From Lentisphaerae bacterium RIFOXYA12_64_32 (GTDB lineage: Bacteria; Verrucomicrobiota; Lentisphaeria; Oligosphaerales; YB12-FULL-65-16): a stretch of DNA of 41,737 nucleotides. The stretch is from NCBI GenBank assembly GCA_001803235.1, contig MHBL01000486.1, forward strand, positions 1 through 41,737. The letters run 5' to 3'. Of this stretch, positions 33,201 through 41,551 are shown one piece after another. The position numbers and the translations under genes were made by a program. Position 1 is the stretch's first letter. Every line of letters starts with the position of its first letter. The notes under the pieces are model-generated. The model was not told where the DNA came from. It made no database searches and saw only the letters and a list, made by a program, of their open reading frames with translations.

Positions 33201-36200
33201 ACGGCGACCACCACCGGCGCCGCGGAAACCGATCTGAACGTCTTCCGCGGCATGCCGCTGCGCTACATCGATTTCCGGTCCCGACCGGTCTGCGATGTCA
33301 GCTTCCTGATCGGCATGCCGCTCAGAACCATACGCTTTGACGGGTGCCCGAACCTCACGGACCTGAGTTTCCTGCAAGGATTCCGTGACCTCGAACGGAT
33401 TGCCCTCCCAGCGCACAGCATCAACTTCGAATTCCTCCGAGCCTTCCCCAAGCTGGCATTCCTGGCGCCTCGGGGGGAATGGGAGAAGACCGCCGAGCAG
33501 TTCTGGGCGCAATACGACGCACTGGCGGCCCGACTGGAAAAGGCGCGGCAGGAACTGGGGACAAAGAACTCCAGCGTCGAACGGCTCCAATGGCGCCACG
33601 CCATCCACGCCGACATGACCGCGGACCTGGACCTGAGCGGCAGTGCCGGGCTGAGCGACATCGCTCCGCTGGGCGGGTTGCCGCTCGTGCGGCTGAGCCT
33701 GGGCGGTACGGACGTCGCGGACCTCTCGTCCCTGGCCAAGGCGCCACTCGAGCGCTTGCTCCTCGACCGTTGCGGCAATATCAAGGTTCCGACTCTGGCC
33801 CCGCTTGCCGGTTGCACGTCCCTGCGACTCCTCGTCTTGCCCAGGCACGTTAACCCCAAGGCGGCCGGGGGAAGCTTGTCCCAGGTCCATATCCTTGGTC
33901 ACGCCACGCCCGACGTGCTCATGCATCTGGCGCTCAAGGATCGCAACCCCGGGTACGGCTATGACGGGCAGTTTGCGATCGAGGGGAATGATATCGTGGG
34001 TGCGAGTTTCCCCGAAACGTCCCGCACCAGGGTAGCGGATTTCGCGCCGTTGCGTGCCTGCGCGCGCCTTGTGGCCGTGAGTGGGCTCGGGATCCGGAAC
34101 CCCATCGAGACGCCGGTCAGCTATCTGTCCTTCACCGCCGCCAGAGGCGAGACCGAGAAACTCATTGCCCGCCTCACCCCCGCCCAGTCGCCATGGTTCC
34201 GGCAACAGGCCGAGGAGCTCCGGGCCAGCCTGGACCGACCCGCACCGGACTGGATCAATCAGTGCCTGCTGGCGGGGAAACCGGACGCCGCCGAGGAGAA
34301 CCTGCAGGCCATGCTGCCCCTCTGCAAGACGGACGAGGACCGCGCCGCACTGTGCGCGCTGGCGCGTGGCAATTCCAGTCTTGCCCGGGCGCGAGAGGAG
34401 TTTCCCAGAGCGCCGTTGCTCGCCGACGACGCCGCGGAAAGCCGATTGCATCTGGCCTTGAAGGACGCCAATCCGGACTACGATTACCATGGCCGCTTTG
34501 CCACGGAGAATGACCAGATCGTGAGTGTCCGGCTGTTCGGGCCTTGTATCCGGGACGTAACGCCGCTGTCGCGGCTCCCCGCGCTCCAACGGTTCGTACA
34601 CAACGGTGCGCTGTTGCCGGATCTCGCGCCGTTGCTGGACTGCCCCAGCCTGGTGCAGGTGCAGTGCCTGAACCTGCGCAACCCGATGGAAACCCTGTTC
34701 GGGCAGGCGACCTACGCGACCGCTCGCCAGAAGGCTCTGGATCTCATCGCGTCGCTCGCAAAGGGCAAGGCGCCATGGTGTAAGACAAGGGCGACGGAAC
34801 TGGCGGCCAGCATCGATGCGCCCGATCGGCGCTGGGTCGATCCTCTGATTGCCGAAAAGAGGTTGGGTGAGGCTCAGTCGGTCATCGAGGCCATGCTGCC
34901 GCTCTGCAAGCGGGCCACGGATGCCTGTACGTTCGCGCTGCTGCAGAGCCAAGTCTGCCGCCAGCTCGGGCAACTGGACAAAGCAGAGGCGGTCATGCGA
35001 AGGGTGTCGGCCCCCGGCCCCTTGCTGCCGATCGTCATGACCGAACTCGCCGAGGTGTTGAGCGCGCAGGGAAAGGGGCCTGAGGCCGGTGACCTGCTGC
35101 GCCAGGTCCTGACGCAAGGCGAAGGCGAAGCCTGTCTGCCTCCGCGCCTTGTTCGAATCGCCAGAGAGTTGGGCGACGAGGTCCTGGCGACGCAAGCCGA
35201 AGAGCGCGTATTCCCGTCGGGCTGCGTGCTGCGATACACGTTCGGCAAGGACATGCTCGTGGAGGAGAACGGCAGGTGCACCGTACTCGACCTAAGTGGG
35301 AGTGGTTGGCATGGCGAGGTGCGAGGCCCGCACCCCGTGGAGAGTGAACTCGGTCAGGTTCTGGAGTTCGACGGCCAGGATGACTCCGTCACCGTGCCCG
35401 AGTTTCGCCTGCCCACGGCCGCGTTCAGCTTTCTGGTCTGGTTCCTCCCGCGCGACCTGCCGGCAACGACGGTTCGTTCCATGGACCTGGTCCAGGGCAT
35501 TGGCAACGCGTTTCCGCGTCTCGCGTTCGATGGGTCAGGCCAGGAAGGAACCGTTGGCCTGTACACCAACATCGGCGGCAGAAGCTGCTGGGACGTCTAC
35601 ACGTCCCGCACGTCATGGCCGTGGCGCTGGCATCAGGTCGCGTTCACGTGGGACGGAACGACCTGCCGCGTTCTCGTGGACGGGCAGCAGGACAAGGCGG
35701 TGTGCCATTCTGGAGCGCACGCGCCCCTGACCGGGTTGCGCCTTGGGGCCGGGAACAACGACGGGTCTCTTTCGCTGACCCGGTTGTTCCGCGGTCTGAT
35801 GGGTGAGGTCGCCGTTTTCGACCGTGCCCTTTCGACTCAGGAGGTGCAACGGCAGTATGTCTCACGGCGCGTCAAGGCGTTGCCGGCCGAGCTGCCGCGA
35901 GTCATGGCGGAGCTGCAGAGCGGCAACCCGGGCCAGCGACCGCTGCGCAGCAGCTACGTTGTCACCACCGTGGCCACCGTGGAACTGGACCTTCATGGCA
36001 ACCCGGGTCTCGGCGACATCACTCCGCTCGCCAGGCTGCCGCTGTCGCGCCTGGACTTGTCCGGCAGCGCGGTGACGGACCTTTCGCCTCTCAGGCAGAC
36101 GCCGATCCATCGCCTGATTCTCGCGGACTGTGCCAAGCTGAAGGACTTGACACCGCTCTCCGGCTGCACCGGGCTCGAGGCCCTGATCGCACCCGCCAAC

Positions 36201-37670
36201 GCCGACCTCGACATGGCCAGGGCTCGGTTCCAGAAGATCGGGCTCATCGATGGCGACAATCCTGCCGCCCGGCTGCATGTTGCCCTGAAAGACCACAACC
36301 CTCGCTATTCCTTCACGGGCCAATTCACCGTGGTCAAGGACGCAACCCTCGGCGTGGAGTGCCTGACGCGGGTCGACTTGGGCAACGCCCCGCTCGCGGA
36401 TCTTACTCCCCTGTTGGCCTGCGAGTGCCCGCTGTGTGTCGCCGGCTTGGCCGCTGCGAGTCCGCTGGATACGGTTGTCGCGGGCGATTCGTATGCGGAC
36501 GCGAGGACCCGGACCGAGGCCATGCGGCAACGGTTCGTCCAGCACCGGGCGCCGTGGTCCGGGCAAGTGGCCGAGAGCCTGGGGGCCGATCTTGCCAGGC
36601 CGCACCCCCGCTGGGCCGAGGCACTGCTGGCAGAAGACAAGCCAGGGCACGCCTGGGAGACGTTGCAGGCCATGCGGCCGCTCTGCGGTACCGCGGAAGA
36701 AGAGGCCAGGCTTGCCGTTCTGGCAGCGAGAATCAGTCGGCGTCTGAAGCGGCTGGACGCGGCCGAACGGGAGATCGACGGCGCTTTGGCACGGGGCCTG
36801 TTGCCCCCAGGATTGCGCCTGCGTGCCATGATCGAGAAGGCGCAGGTGCTCAGAGACCAGGGGCAGCAGGAAGCAGCGCTGAGAGTCCTGCGGCAGATCC
36901 CGGCCGTGGCGGGAGAAGGCACCCTTATTGCGGACAGTGCCGGGACGCTCGCCGCGGAACTCGGAGATTCCGAACTGGCCGCAACCCTGGCCCGGCAAAG
37001 TGTGCCTCCGGGGTGCGTGCTGAGATACACTTTCGACGCCGCCACGATCGACGCCGCCAGCGACACCTGTATTGTCCGGGACCTGAGTGCCGGCGGTCAC
37101 CCCGGCGCCGTTTGCGGCGGCGCAGCCCCGGAGCAGGACGGTGAGAACCCGTGCTTGCGGCTTGACGGTGTCAACGACCACGTACTGGTCACAGGCTTGT
37201 CCCTCGAAACGAATACGGTGACTCTGGTGGTGTGGCTCAACGGCTGGAAAGAGAACGATGCGGCCGGGATCCTCGTCCAGCGCATCGGGGATAGCCGCGC
37301 CTGCGGGATCGGTTTTGCCAGCGACGACAGACTCCACTACAACTGGCCGGGGGCGCCCGGCAACGGCGCGACCTGGGCCGGCGGACCGCAGTTCCCGCCA
37401 GACCAGTGGGCCATGGCGGCGGTCGTCATCGAACCTGACCGAGCGACGGCCTACGTCGGCACCCGCGGAGTGCTCAGCAAGGGCGTAAATGCCGGCTCGC
37501 ACCCGCCACAGAAGCTGGATCGGCTCGCCATCGGCTGGGACGAGCTTTCCGCGAGTCTGCGGTTCCGCGGCCTGATCGGCGAGGTGCTGGTCTTCAACCG
37601 GGCCCTGACTGCGGACGAGATCCAGGCGCTGCACGTCGAGTTCCAGACCCGACAACCTGACGCCTGGTGA
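30231..37670 (+). CDS. Giant membrane Ser/Thr kinase with repeated LRR-TPR-LamG modules
   Basis: A 2479-residue protein. The kinase domain (about 78-455) has ARGGMGAV, K106, HRDLKPEN (208-215), DWG (227-229) and APE (316-318), so it should be active. A low-complexity insertion of about 70 residues separates DWG from GTPQFMAPEQ. One membrane helix lies at about 485-507. The outer part holds TPR-like helices (about 515-700) and LRR blocks (about 704-900, 905-1100, 1124-1225). Modules opening with ALKDxNPxY follow at about 1235, 1406 and 2018. Two LamG domains, each starting GCVLRYTF, lie at about 1664-1880 and 2260-2475. The stretch 1406-1880 is an internal duplicate of 2018-2475. Start overlaps the previous stop (ATGA). 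Probably a surface ligand sensor signalling through phosphorylation. Confidence 0.9.
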   Translation: MTDGTNIQPTPDPPAKRAGKGRIRPTQEVDIGRSGMTIAEFLTRQELDAHGSVLATPVAVTPAHSLRTPAGRDGRRYEILDFVARGGMGAVLSVRDANCERTVAMKVMLKEHRNNRQKILRFIEEAQVTGQLEHPNIVPVHELGVDAHDNVFFTMKFVKGLTLKEVLERIRDGDAGTAAAYPLARLMAIFQKICDAIAYGHSKGVVHRDLKPENIMVGEFGEVLVMDWGLAKIVKPCVGMGVREWVGMGVEPCGSGESEPSETARPHSRVSSPIHSHTHTPTHASSPGVDSVRSDEGGDVLKTVDGQMMGTPQFMAPEQALGRTADIDARTDVYALGAILYNMLVLRPPIEGTQIGPLLMKVAKGEIVAPTAYDKPSTATHARKRRPDRHVNDLADLAARAAAAGRRDPGEKAKPPSLPHCPGGRVPVVLSAVAMKALAMEQASRYQTVPELQADVEAWQGGFATSVEQAGAYRQLVLLAGRHRAEAVILAACLAVLLGLAGIFLVRAVHERDIAQQKAVQAEGLLLQLSRSREKTVDMQQAAARIQLLKAQRLLQDRAWTAALAAAKQAVALDVDGALPQAWHLLARLQLGELKFSEAQRAFTKVQKLDPEGLGRVVFEHILLLTAYLDAAKLQGGRLAPTQILQLATWLREHGDPVIAGRVLQKSLVAATDPKTQTEAVEALLCLTNPEQQDLKVLFQRTDAGLALDLSGNTKLADLTALQGLPITSLDLSGTAVQNLTPLQGLPLCELKLNGAPVVDLAPIAKLPLTRLECAGAPVRDGGPLAGLKLRSLWLGGTQVANLGFLRGQALEELGLEQLHITDIGVLQGMPLRTLLLTDCPQVTDLSPLRDDASLETLILPPNHGDIEFLRRCPKLRNLGYESPARRAVQFWEQYDAGVLELQRRIKARNPDYTGKGKFTVRDGQVVGANLDACQVADLSPLAGLPLERFYAPNNPFTDLGPLRGMPLRDFCIWSTKVEDFSPLQGMSLTTATTTGAAETDLNVFRGMPLRYIDFRSRPVCDVSFLIGMPLRTIRFDGCPNLTDLSFLQGFRDLERIALPAHSINFEFLRAFPKLAFLAPRGEWEKTAEQFWAQYDALAARLEKARQELGTKNSSVERLQWRHAIHADMTADLDLSGSAGLSDIAPLGGLPLVRLSLGGTDVADLSSLAKAPLERLLLDRCGNIKVPTLAPLAGCTSLRLLVLPRHVNPKAAGGSLSQVHILGHATPDVLMHLALKDRNPGYGYDGQFAIEGNDIVGASFPETSRTRVADFAPLRACARLVAVSGLGIRNPIETPVSYLSFTAARGETEKLIARLTPAQSPWFRQQAEELRASLDRPAPDWINQCLLAGKPDAAEENLQAMLPLCKTDEDRAALCALARGNSSLARAREEFPRAPLLADDAAESRLHLALKDANPDYDYHGRFATENDQIVSVRLFGPCIRDVTPLSRLPALQRFVHNGALLPDLAPLLDCPSLVQVQCLNLRNPMETLFGQATYATARQKALDLIASLAKGKAPWCKTRATELAASIDAPDRRWVDPLIAEKRLGEAQSVIEAMLPLCKRATDACTFALLQSQVCRQLGQLDKAEAVMRRVSAPGPLLPIVMTELAEVLSAQGKGPEAGDLLRQVLTQGEGEACLPPRLVRIARELGDEVLATQAEERVFPSGCVLRYTFGKDMLVEENGRCTVLDLSGSGWHGEVRGPHPVESELGQVLEFDGQDDSVTVPEFRLPTAAFSFLVWFLPRDLPATTVRSMDLVQGIGNAFPRLAFDGSGQEGTVGLYTNIGGRSCWDVYTSRTSWPWRWHQVAFTWDGTTCRVLVDGQQDKAVCHSGAHAPLTGLRLGAGNNDGSLSLTRLFRGLMGEVAVFDRALSTQEVQRQYVSRRVKALPAELPRVMAELQSGNPGQRPLRSSYVVTTVATVELDLHGNPGLGDITPLARLPLSRLDLSGSAVTDLSPLRQTPIHRLILADCAKLKDLTPLSGCTGLEALIAPANADLDMARARFQKIGLIDGDNPAARLHVALKDHNPRYSFTGQFTVVKDATLGVECLTRVDLGNAPLADLTPLLACECPLCVAGLAAASPLDTVVAGDSYADARTRTEAMRQRFVQHRAPWSGQVAESLGADLARPHPRWAEALLAEDKPGHAWETLQAMRPLCGTAEEEARLAVLAARISRRLKRLDAAEREIDGALARGLLPPGLRLRAMIEKAQVLRDQGQQEAALRVLRQIPAVAGEGTLIADSAGTLAAELGDSELAATLARQSVPPGCVLRYTFDAATIDAASDTCIVRDLSAGGHPGAVCGGAAPEQDGENPCLRLDGVNDHVLVTGLSLETNTVTLVVWLNGWKENDAAGILVQRIGDSRACGIGFASDDRLHYNWPGAPGNGATWAGGPQFPPDQWAMAAVVIEPDRATAYVGTRGVLSKGVNAGSHPPQKLDRLAIGWDELSASLRFRGLIGEVLVFNRALTADEIQALHVEFQTRQPDAW
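30938..31079. repeat. Inverted-repeat insertion in the kinase activation loop
   Basis: A GT-rich arm (30938-30966) is complementary at most positions to an AC-rich arm (31051-31079). The left side also holds a 24-bp direct repeat of gggtatgggagtg (30944 and 30968), giving the peptide VGMGVREW-VGMGVEPC, and five GGG runs that could form a G-quadruplex. The insertion is in frame and lies between the DWG and APE motifs. Confidence 0.75.
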
Positions 37671-37739
37671 CGTCTCGTCAACGGTCCGGCGGCGGAATGC
37701 ATCGCGAGTTTCAAGCGACTGTGCCCACCCTGGCGGCGG

Positions 37740-37880
37740 CTACGAACGCGAAGCCCCGGTGGCCGGAGCCCTCACCCGATACTGGCGTGGCGGCATGCCG
37801 GCCCAGCGCCGGGAGGCGGTCGAGAAGGCGAACGCGTTCCGGTAGCCGACCAGCGGTGCCACGGCGACTGCCGGCTTCAT
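37740..37880 (-). pseudogene. Truncated C-terminus of an AraC-family regulator
   Basis: The minus strand encodes 46 residues, ending in VGYRNAFAFSTASRRWAGMP and PRQYRVRA, then a stop. This is the second helix-turn-helix of AraC/XylS regulators (compare the usual VGY-F-FxRxFRRxxGxxPxxYR). Everything upstream, including the first HTH and the sensor domain, is missing, so the fragment is a remnant. Its ATG overlaps the stop of the small Cys4 gene (ATGA at 37877-37880), so it may still be translated as a coupled short peptide. The stretch 37671-37739 shows nothing else. Confidence 0.65.
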
Positions 37881-38113
37881 GCGTGGACCGCCATGGCTTG
37901 GGCCACGGGCCTTTCTGCGCCAACCATGTCCAGCGCCATTTCGGCACAGACGCGGGCGAAGCACTCCGGGCAATAGCCGTGGGAATAGACGACGGACGGG
38001 TCCGGGAATGCCGGATTGCTCAAGCCCCACTTGCCATTATCGGTTGCCACGCGCCTGCAGAGGCAGCACTGCACAACCACCCTGCGCCCCGGCATGTCTA
38101 GCTTCTGTTCCAT
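37877..38113 (-). CDS. Small Cys4 (zinc-ribbon-like) protein
   Basis: A 78-residue protein with two CxxC pairs, C16-x2-C19 (QCCLCRRV) and C48-x2-C51 (SHGYCPECF), plus H45. It resembles small uncharacterised proteins with a C-x2-C ... SHGxCPxC pattern, often found near regulatory genes; a structural zinc site is likely. The ATG at 38113 has GAAGGGA 9 bases upstream. The frame runs open for 200 more codons upstream, but that part is low-complexity shadow sequence over repeats. Function unknown. It is followed, with a 4-base overlap, by the AraC remnant. Confidence 0.7.
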   Translation of the reverse strand: MEQKLDMPGRRVVVQCCLCRRVATDNGKWGLSNPAFPDPSVVYSHGYCPECFARVCAEMALDMVGAERPVAQAMAVHA

Positions 38114-38314
38114 GGCTCGAAGTCCCTTCGATGGCATCACGGCATTCCAGTTTTTGCTTCTTCGTGTCTTCAGCGCACGCATGGGCTGTGCCAAGCAAGG
38201 TTGACTGGAGCTCGGCACGGGAGCGAGCGTCCCGGCGGTCAAAGGGAGAAAATTCTGCCGCCTGGGTCGGCAGAAGACGCCCCTGCGGCGCGGAAAGCGA
38301 CGCCGGCACTGCGC

Positions 38315-38471
38315 CAGGGCTGTTTCAAGATCTGGCGCCGCGTCTCGGAAGGCCACACCTCCGCGCACACCTGGTAGGGGCGGCCTGTCCTCAGGCCACC
38401 CCCCCCCCGGCGTGGGAACACGCCGGGGGTACTCGCTGCACGCGACGGTCACGAATCTTGAAACAGCCCTG
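38315..38471. repeat. Composite palindrome with perfect 17-bp ends
   Basis: Perfect 17-bp inverted ends cagggctgtttcaagat (38315-38331) and its complement (38455-38471) enclose two tetraloop hairpins: ggcctg-TCCT-caggcc (38382-38397) and ccccggcgtg-GGAA-cacgccgggg (38405-38428). The latter overlaps a run of ten C. The 560-bp gap (38114-38673) has no gene. Confidence 0.75.
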
Positions 38472-38583
38472 CCCCCGCGCATCGACGGCTGGACAAAGCC
38501 GTTTTCGGAGTGTACTCGTTGACGGTCCTGTCGCAGGAGCCCCCCTCCACGGCAAGAGGCCGGAGGCGCGTACAACGCGGCCA

Positions 38584-38620
38584 CTACAGCCACGGCACGC
38601 ACGCACAGGGTTGGCTGTAG
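38584..38620. repeat. 9-bp inverted repeat upstream of the beta-helix gene
   Basis: ctacagcca (38584-38592) and tggctgtag (38612-38620) lie 54-90 bases before the ATG at 38674. It could be an operator or another extragenic palindrome. Confidence 0.4.
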
Positions 38621-38673
38621 CGTCGGTGTTCGGGGACGCAGCCGGGTCGACGGGTGAACGAAAGGAACGCACC

Positions 38674-41427
38674 ATGGAACGGATCGGCATCCTGCGCAGT
38701 TCGCACGTGTTCCTGGGCACGGCACTGGTGGCGCTGACAGCGTGTTTCGCCGCCGCTGAACCGCTCACGCTATACGTGGCGCCGAACGGCTGTGATGTGT
38801 GGTCCGGAGTCAAGGCTGACCCGGCGCAGGACAAGAAGGATGGCCCCTTCGCCACGCTCGAACGTGCCCGGGACGAGATTCGGCGGCTCAAGCAGGCCGG
38901 GGCGCTGCCGGCGGGCGGCGTCACGGTGACGTTGCGCGGCGGCAACTACTTCCGCGGCCAGGTGCTGGTGCTGGAGGAGCAGGACTCCGGCACGGCCGAA
39001 GCGCCGATCGTCTATACGGCGAACGGCAAGGAAGAGGTCAAACTGAACGGCTGCAAGGCGATCGGCGGTTTCGAAAAGGTGACCGACCCGGCCGTGCTCG
39101 AGCGCCTGCCAGCCGAGGCGCGCGGCAATGTCCTGCAGACCAGCCTGCCGCGGCAGGGCATTACGGACTTCGGCGTGATCGGCGTGCGCACGCGGCAGAC
39201 GCCGTTCGCGGCGCTGGACCTGTTCTTCGGCAGCAAACCGATGACCCTGGCGCGCTGGCCGAACGAGGGGTTTGCGCGCCTCGCCGGCGCGCCCAAGGGC
39301 GAGAAGGGCGGCATGTTCGCGTACTTCGACGACCGGCCGCAGCGCTGGGTCAACGAGCCGGACGCGCGCGGCAACGGCTACTGGGACCACGACTGGCACG
39401 CCTCCAACGCCGCGTTTGACACGATCGACACGGAGAAGCGCATCATCGCGACCAAGCCGCCGCACGCGGACTACGGCTACCGCAAGGGCGGGCGCTACTT
39501 TGCCTACAACCTGCTGAGCGAACTCGACCAGCCGGGCGAGTGGCACCTGGACCGCATCACCGGCCTGCTCTACTTCTGGCCGCCGTCCGAGATCGGCAAG
39601 TCGCTGACCGAAGTCTCGCTCGGGCCGGGGTTCCTGGCGCTGAACCAGGTCTCGTTCGTCACCTTCCGCAAGCTGATCTTCCAAGGCTGCCGCGGCGAGG
39701 CGATCACGATCCGCGACGGTTCGCACGTGCAGGTCGTCGGCTGCACCCTCCGCAATCTCGGCACGCGCGCCATCACCATTTCGGGCGGCACGGACCACCG
39801 CGTCGCCGGCTGCGACCTGTACGACATCAACGAGGGCGCCATCTCCTGTTCCGGCGGCGACCGCAAGACGCTGACGCCGGCCAACCACGTCATCGAGAAC
39901 TGCCTGTTCACGCGGCTGGCGCGCTGGCAGCGCGCCTATGTGCCGGCGGTGAACCTGACCGGCGTCGGCTGCCGGGTCGCGAACAACCTGATGTACGACA
40001 TGCCGCACACCGTGCTGCTGTTCAGCGGCAATGACCACGTCATCGAGTACAATGAAGTCCACAGCATGGGCTTCGAAGGCGGCGAAATGGGCGCGTTCTA
40101 CTGCGGCCGTAACTGGACACTATCGGGTAACATGTTGCGGTACAACTATTTACACGACATCTACAATCCGTGTCCGCAGCGCAATCGCGCCTTCATGCTC
40201 GACGACGGCGCGGCCGGCATCACCATGTTCGGGAACCTGATTGTGCGCGTGGCCGAGGGCATCAGCCTGAGCAGCATCAACAACGCCATTGAGAACAACG
40301 TGTTTGTGGACTGCCACCCGGCGGTGGGCTGCTGGGGCGGCGATGCTGCGTTCCCGCCGTTTGACCCCAAGGCCGGGCACAACCCGACGATGTGGCCAAC
40401 GATCGAGGAGCTCGCGCTCGACCAACCGCCGTGGAGCCAGAAATTCCCCGAAATGCTGCCGTTGCGCGAGGCGATCCGCACCGGCGGTCCGGTGCCGCCG
40501 CAGTGCCGCACGCGCATCACCCGCAACATCATCTGGCAGGGCGACGCGGAGTGGGCCGGGTTCCACATGACCAAGGACAAGAGCGCGTGGGTGATCACCG
40601 ACAACCTCGCCGGTGAGGACCCGCTGTTCGTGGACGCGGCCAAGGGCGACTACCGGCTCAAGCCCGAGTCGCCGGCGTTGAAACTCGGGTTCCAGCCCAT
40701 CCCGGTCGACAAGATCGGGCTGTACCAGAGCGAGGAGCGCGCCTCCTGGCCGGTCAAGCACGAGGTGCGCCAGGACATGTGCCGCAACTACACCTACGTG
40801 CCGCCGCCGGCACCGCCGCGCCCGACCGTGCCGCCGCTGCGCATTCCGCGCCTTGCCGCCGCGCCGACCCTCGACGGCACGCTCGGCGACCAGGAGTGGA
40901 CGAACGCGGCCGTGGCCCTGGAGCAGGACCCCGGCGGCGACGTCATCTTCAGCCCCAGCCGCGCCTGGCTGGGCTGGGATGACCAGGCCCTGTACGTGGC
41001 GCTCAGCAACCCGGTGAACGGCATCAACCCCATGGCGCTGGACGGCGCGTGGGGCAAGTCCGAAGCGGTTGAGGTCGCTCTGCGCAAAGCGGACACGAAA
41101 GGCGCGCCGATCCTGGTCCTGCGCGGGTTTGCCCGGGGCACATTCGAGAGCAGTGCCGAGGCGGGGACCAGCGCGGACGCCGTCCGCAAAGCGGCCGAGG
41201 GCGTGACCTTCGCCGCCAAGCCGGTGAACGCCGCGCTGTGGACCTGCGAGTGGCGCATTCCGTTCGCGTCGCTCGGGCTCAATCCCAAGACAGACCGGAG
41301 TCTGAGCGCCAACCTGACGGTGCGCAAGATTGCCGACAACCTCTGGGTCATGTGGGTCGGCACCGGCGGCTGCTCCTGGGAACTCGACAAAGCCGGCCGA
41401 TTCGAACTCATCGACGCGGCGAAGTGA
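38674..41427 (+). CDS. Secreted right-handed beta-helix protein with CBM9-like C-terminus
   Basis: A 917-residue protein. The N-terminus has a signal sequence ending ALVALTACFAAAEP; LTAC is a possible lipobox, otherwise signal peptidase I would cut after AAA. The opening LYVAPNGCDVWSG and GPFATLERARDEIRRLK are typical of pectate-lyase-like beta-helix proteins. Helix coils with VVGCTLRNLG, VAGCDLYDIN, VIENCLFTRL and VIEYNEVHSMG run about residues 310-640. From about 722 a CBM9-like/DOMON-type beta sandwich follows (LDGTLGDQEWTNAA, AWLGWDDQALYVAL, WTCEWRIPFASLG). Probably a surface polysaccharide lyase or binder; no catalytic residues could be assigned. The ATG at 38674 has AAGGA 7 bases upstream; the upstream open frame is not real. 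Confidence 0.88.
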   Translation: MERIGILRSSHVFLGTALVALTACFAAAEPLTLYVAPNGCDVWSGVKADPAQDKKDGPFATLERARDEIRRLKQAGALPAGGVTVTLRGGNYFRGQVLVLEEQDSGTAEAPIVYTANGKEEVKLNGCKAIGGFEKVTDPAVLERLPAEARGNVLQTSLPRQGITDFGVIGVRTRQTPFAALDLFFGSKPMTLARWPNEGFARLAGAPKGEKGGMFAYFDDRPQRWVNEPDARGNGYWDHDWHASNAAFDTIDTEKRIIATKPPHADYGYRKGGRYFAYNLLSELDQPGEWHLDRITGLLYFWPPSEIGKSLTEVSLGPGFLALNQVSFVTFRKLIFQGCRGEAITIRDGSHVQVVGCTLRNLGTRAITISGGTDHRVAGCDLYDINEGAISCSGGDRKTLTPANHVIENCLFTRLARWQRAYVPAVNLTGVGCRVANNLMYDMPHTVLLFSGNDHVIEYNEVHSMGFEGGEMGAFYCGRNWTLSGNMLRYNYLHDIYNPCPQRNRAFMLDDGAAGITMFGNLIVRVAEGISLSSINNAIENNVFVDCHPAVGCWGGDAAFPPFDPKAGHNPTMWPTIEELALDQPPWSQKFPEMLPLREAIRTGGPVPPQCRTRITRNIIWQGDAEWAGFHMTKDKSAWVITDNLAGEDPLFVDAAKGDYRLKPESPALKLGFQPIPVDKIGLYQSEERASWPVKHEVRQDMCRNYTYVPPPAPPRPTVPPLRIPRLAAAPTLDGTLGDQEWTNAAVALEQDPGGDVIFSPSRAWLGWDDQALYVALSNPVNGINPMALDGAWGKSEAVEVALRKADTKGAPILVLRGFARGTFESSAEAGTSADAVRKAAEGVTFAAKPVNAALWTCEWRIPFASLGLNPKTDRSLSANLTVRKIADNLWVMWVGTGGCSWELDKAGRFELIDAAK

Positions 41428-41497
41428 GCGGCCCGGGTCGCGCCGCTGTCGGGCAGGTTGGCCTCGGAAGCGGGGAACTGCGAACGGCCGCGAAAGC

Positions 41498-41524
41498 GGT
41501 ATCGCCGGAGTCACCCGCGATACC
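41498..41524 (+). terminator. Possible terminator hairpin of the beta-helix gene
   Basis: ggtatcgc (41498-41505) and gcgatacc (41517-41524) with an 11-nt loop, 70 bases after the stop. There is no T tract, so factor-independent termination is doubtful. Confidence 0.35.
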
Positions 41525-41551
41525 CCAGCGAGGCGGCAGGCGGCACGATCC

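Noticed and set aside
31824..35195. 1123-codon open frame on the minus strand
   Set aside because: It is fully antisense to the giant kinase gene, Arg/Gln/Gly-rich with no recognisable domain, and arises from the GC-rich codon pattern of the plus-strand gene.
37879..38673. 265-codon upstream extension of the beta-helix gene
   Set aside because: It runs through repeats and the antisense of the Cys4 gene; the signal peptide and ribosome site place the start at 38674.
38114..38725. Upstream extension of the 78-residue Cys4 protein
   Set aside because: Low-complexity sequence over composite palindromes and antisense to the start of the beta-helix gene; the ATG at 38113 has a good ribosome site.
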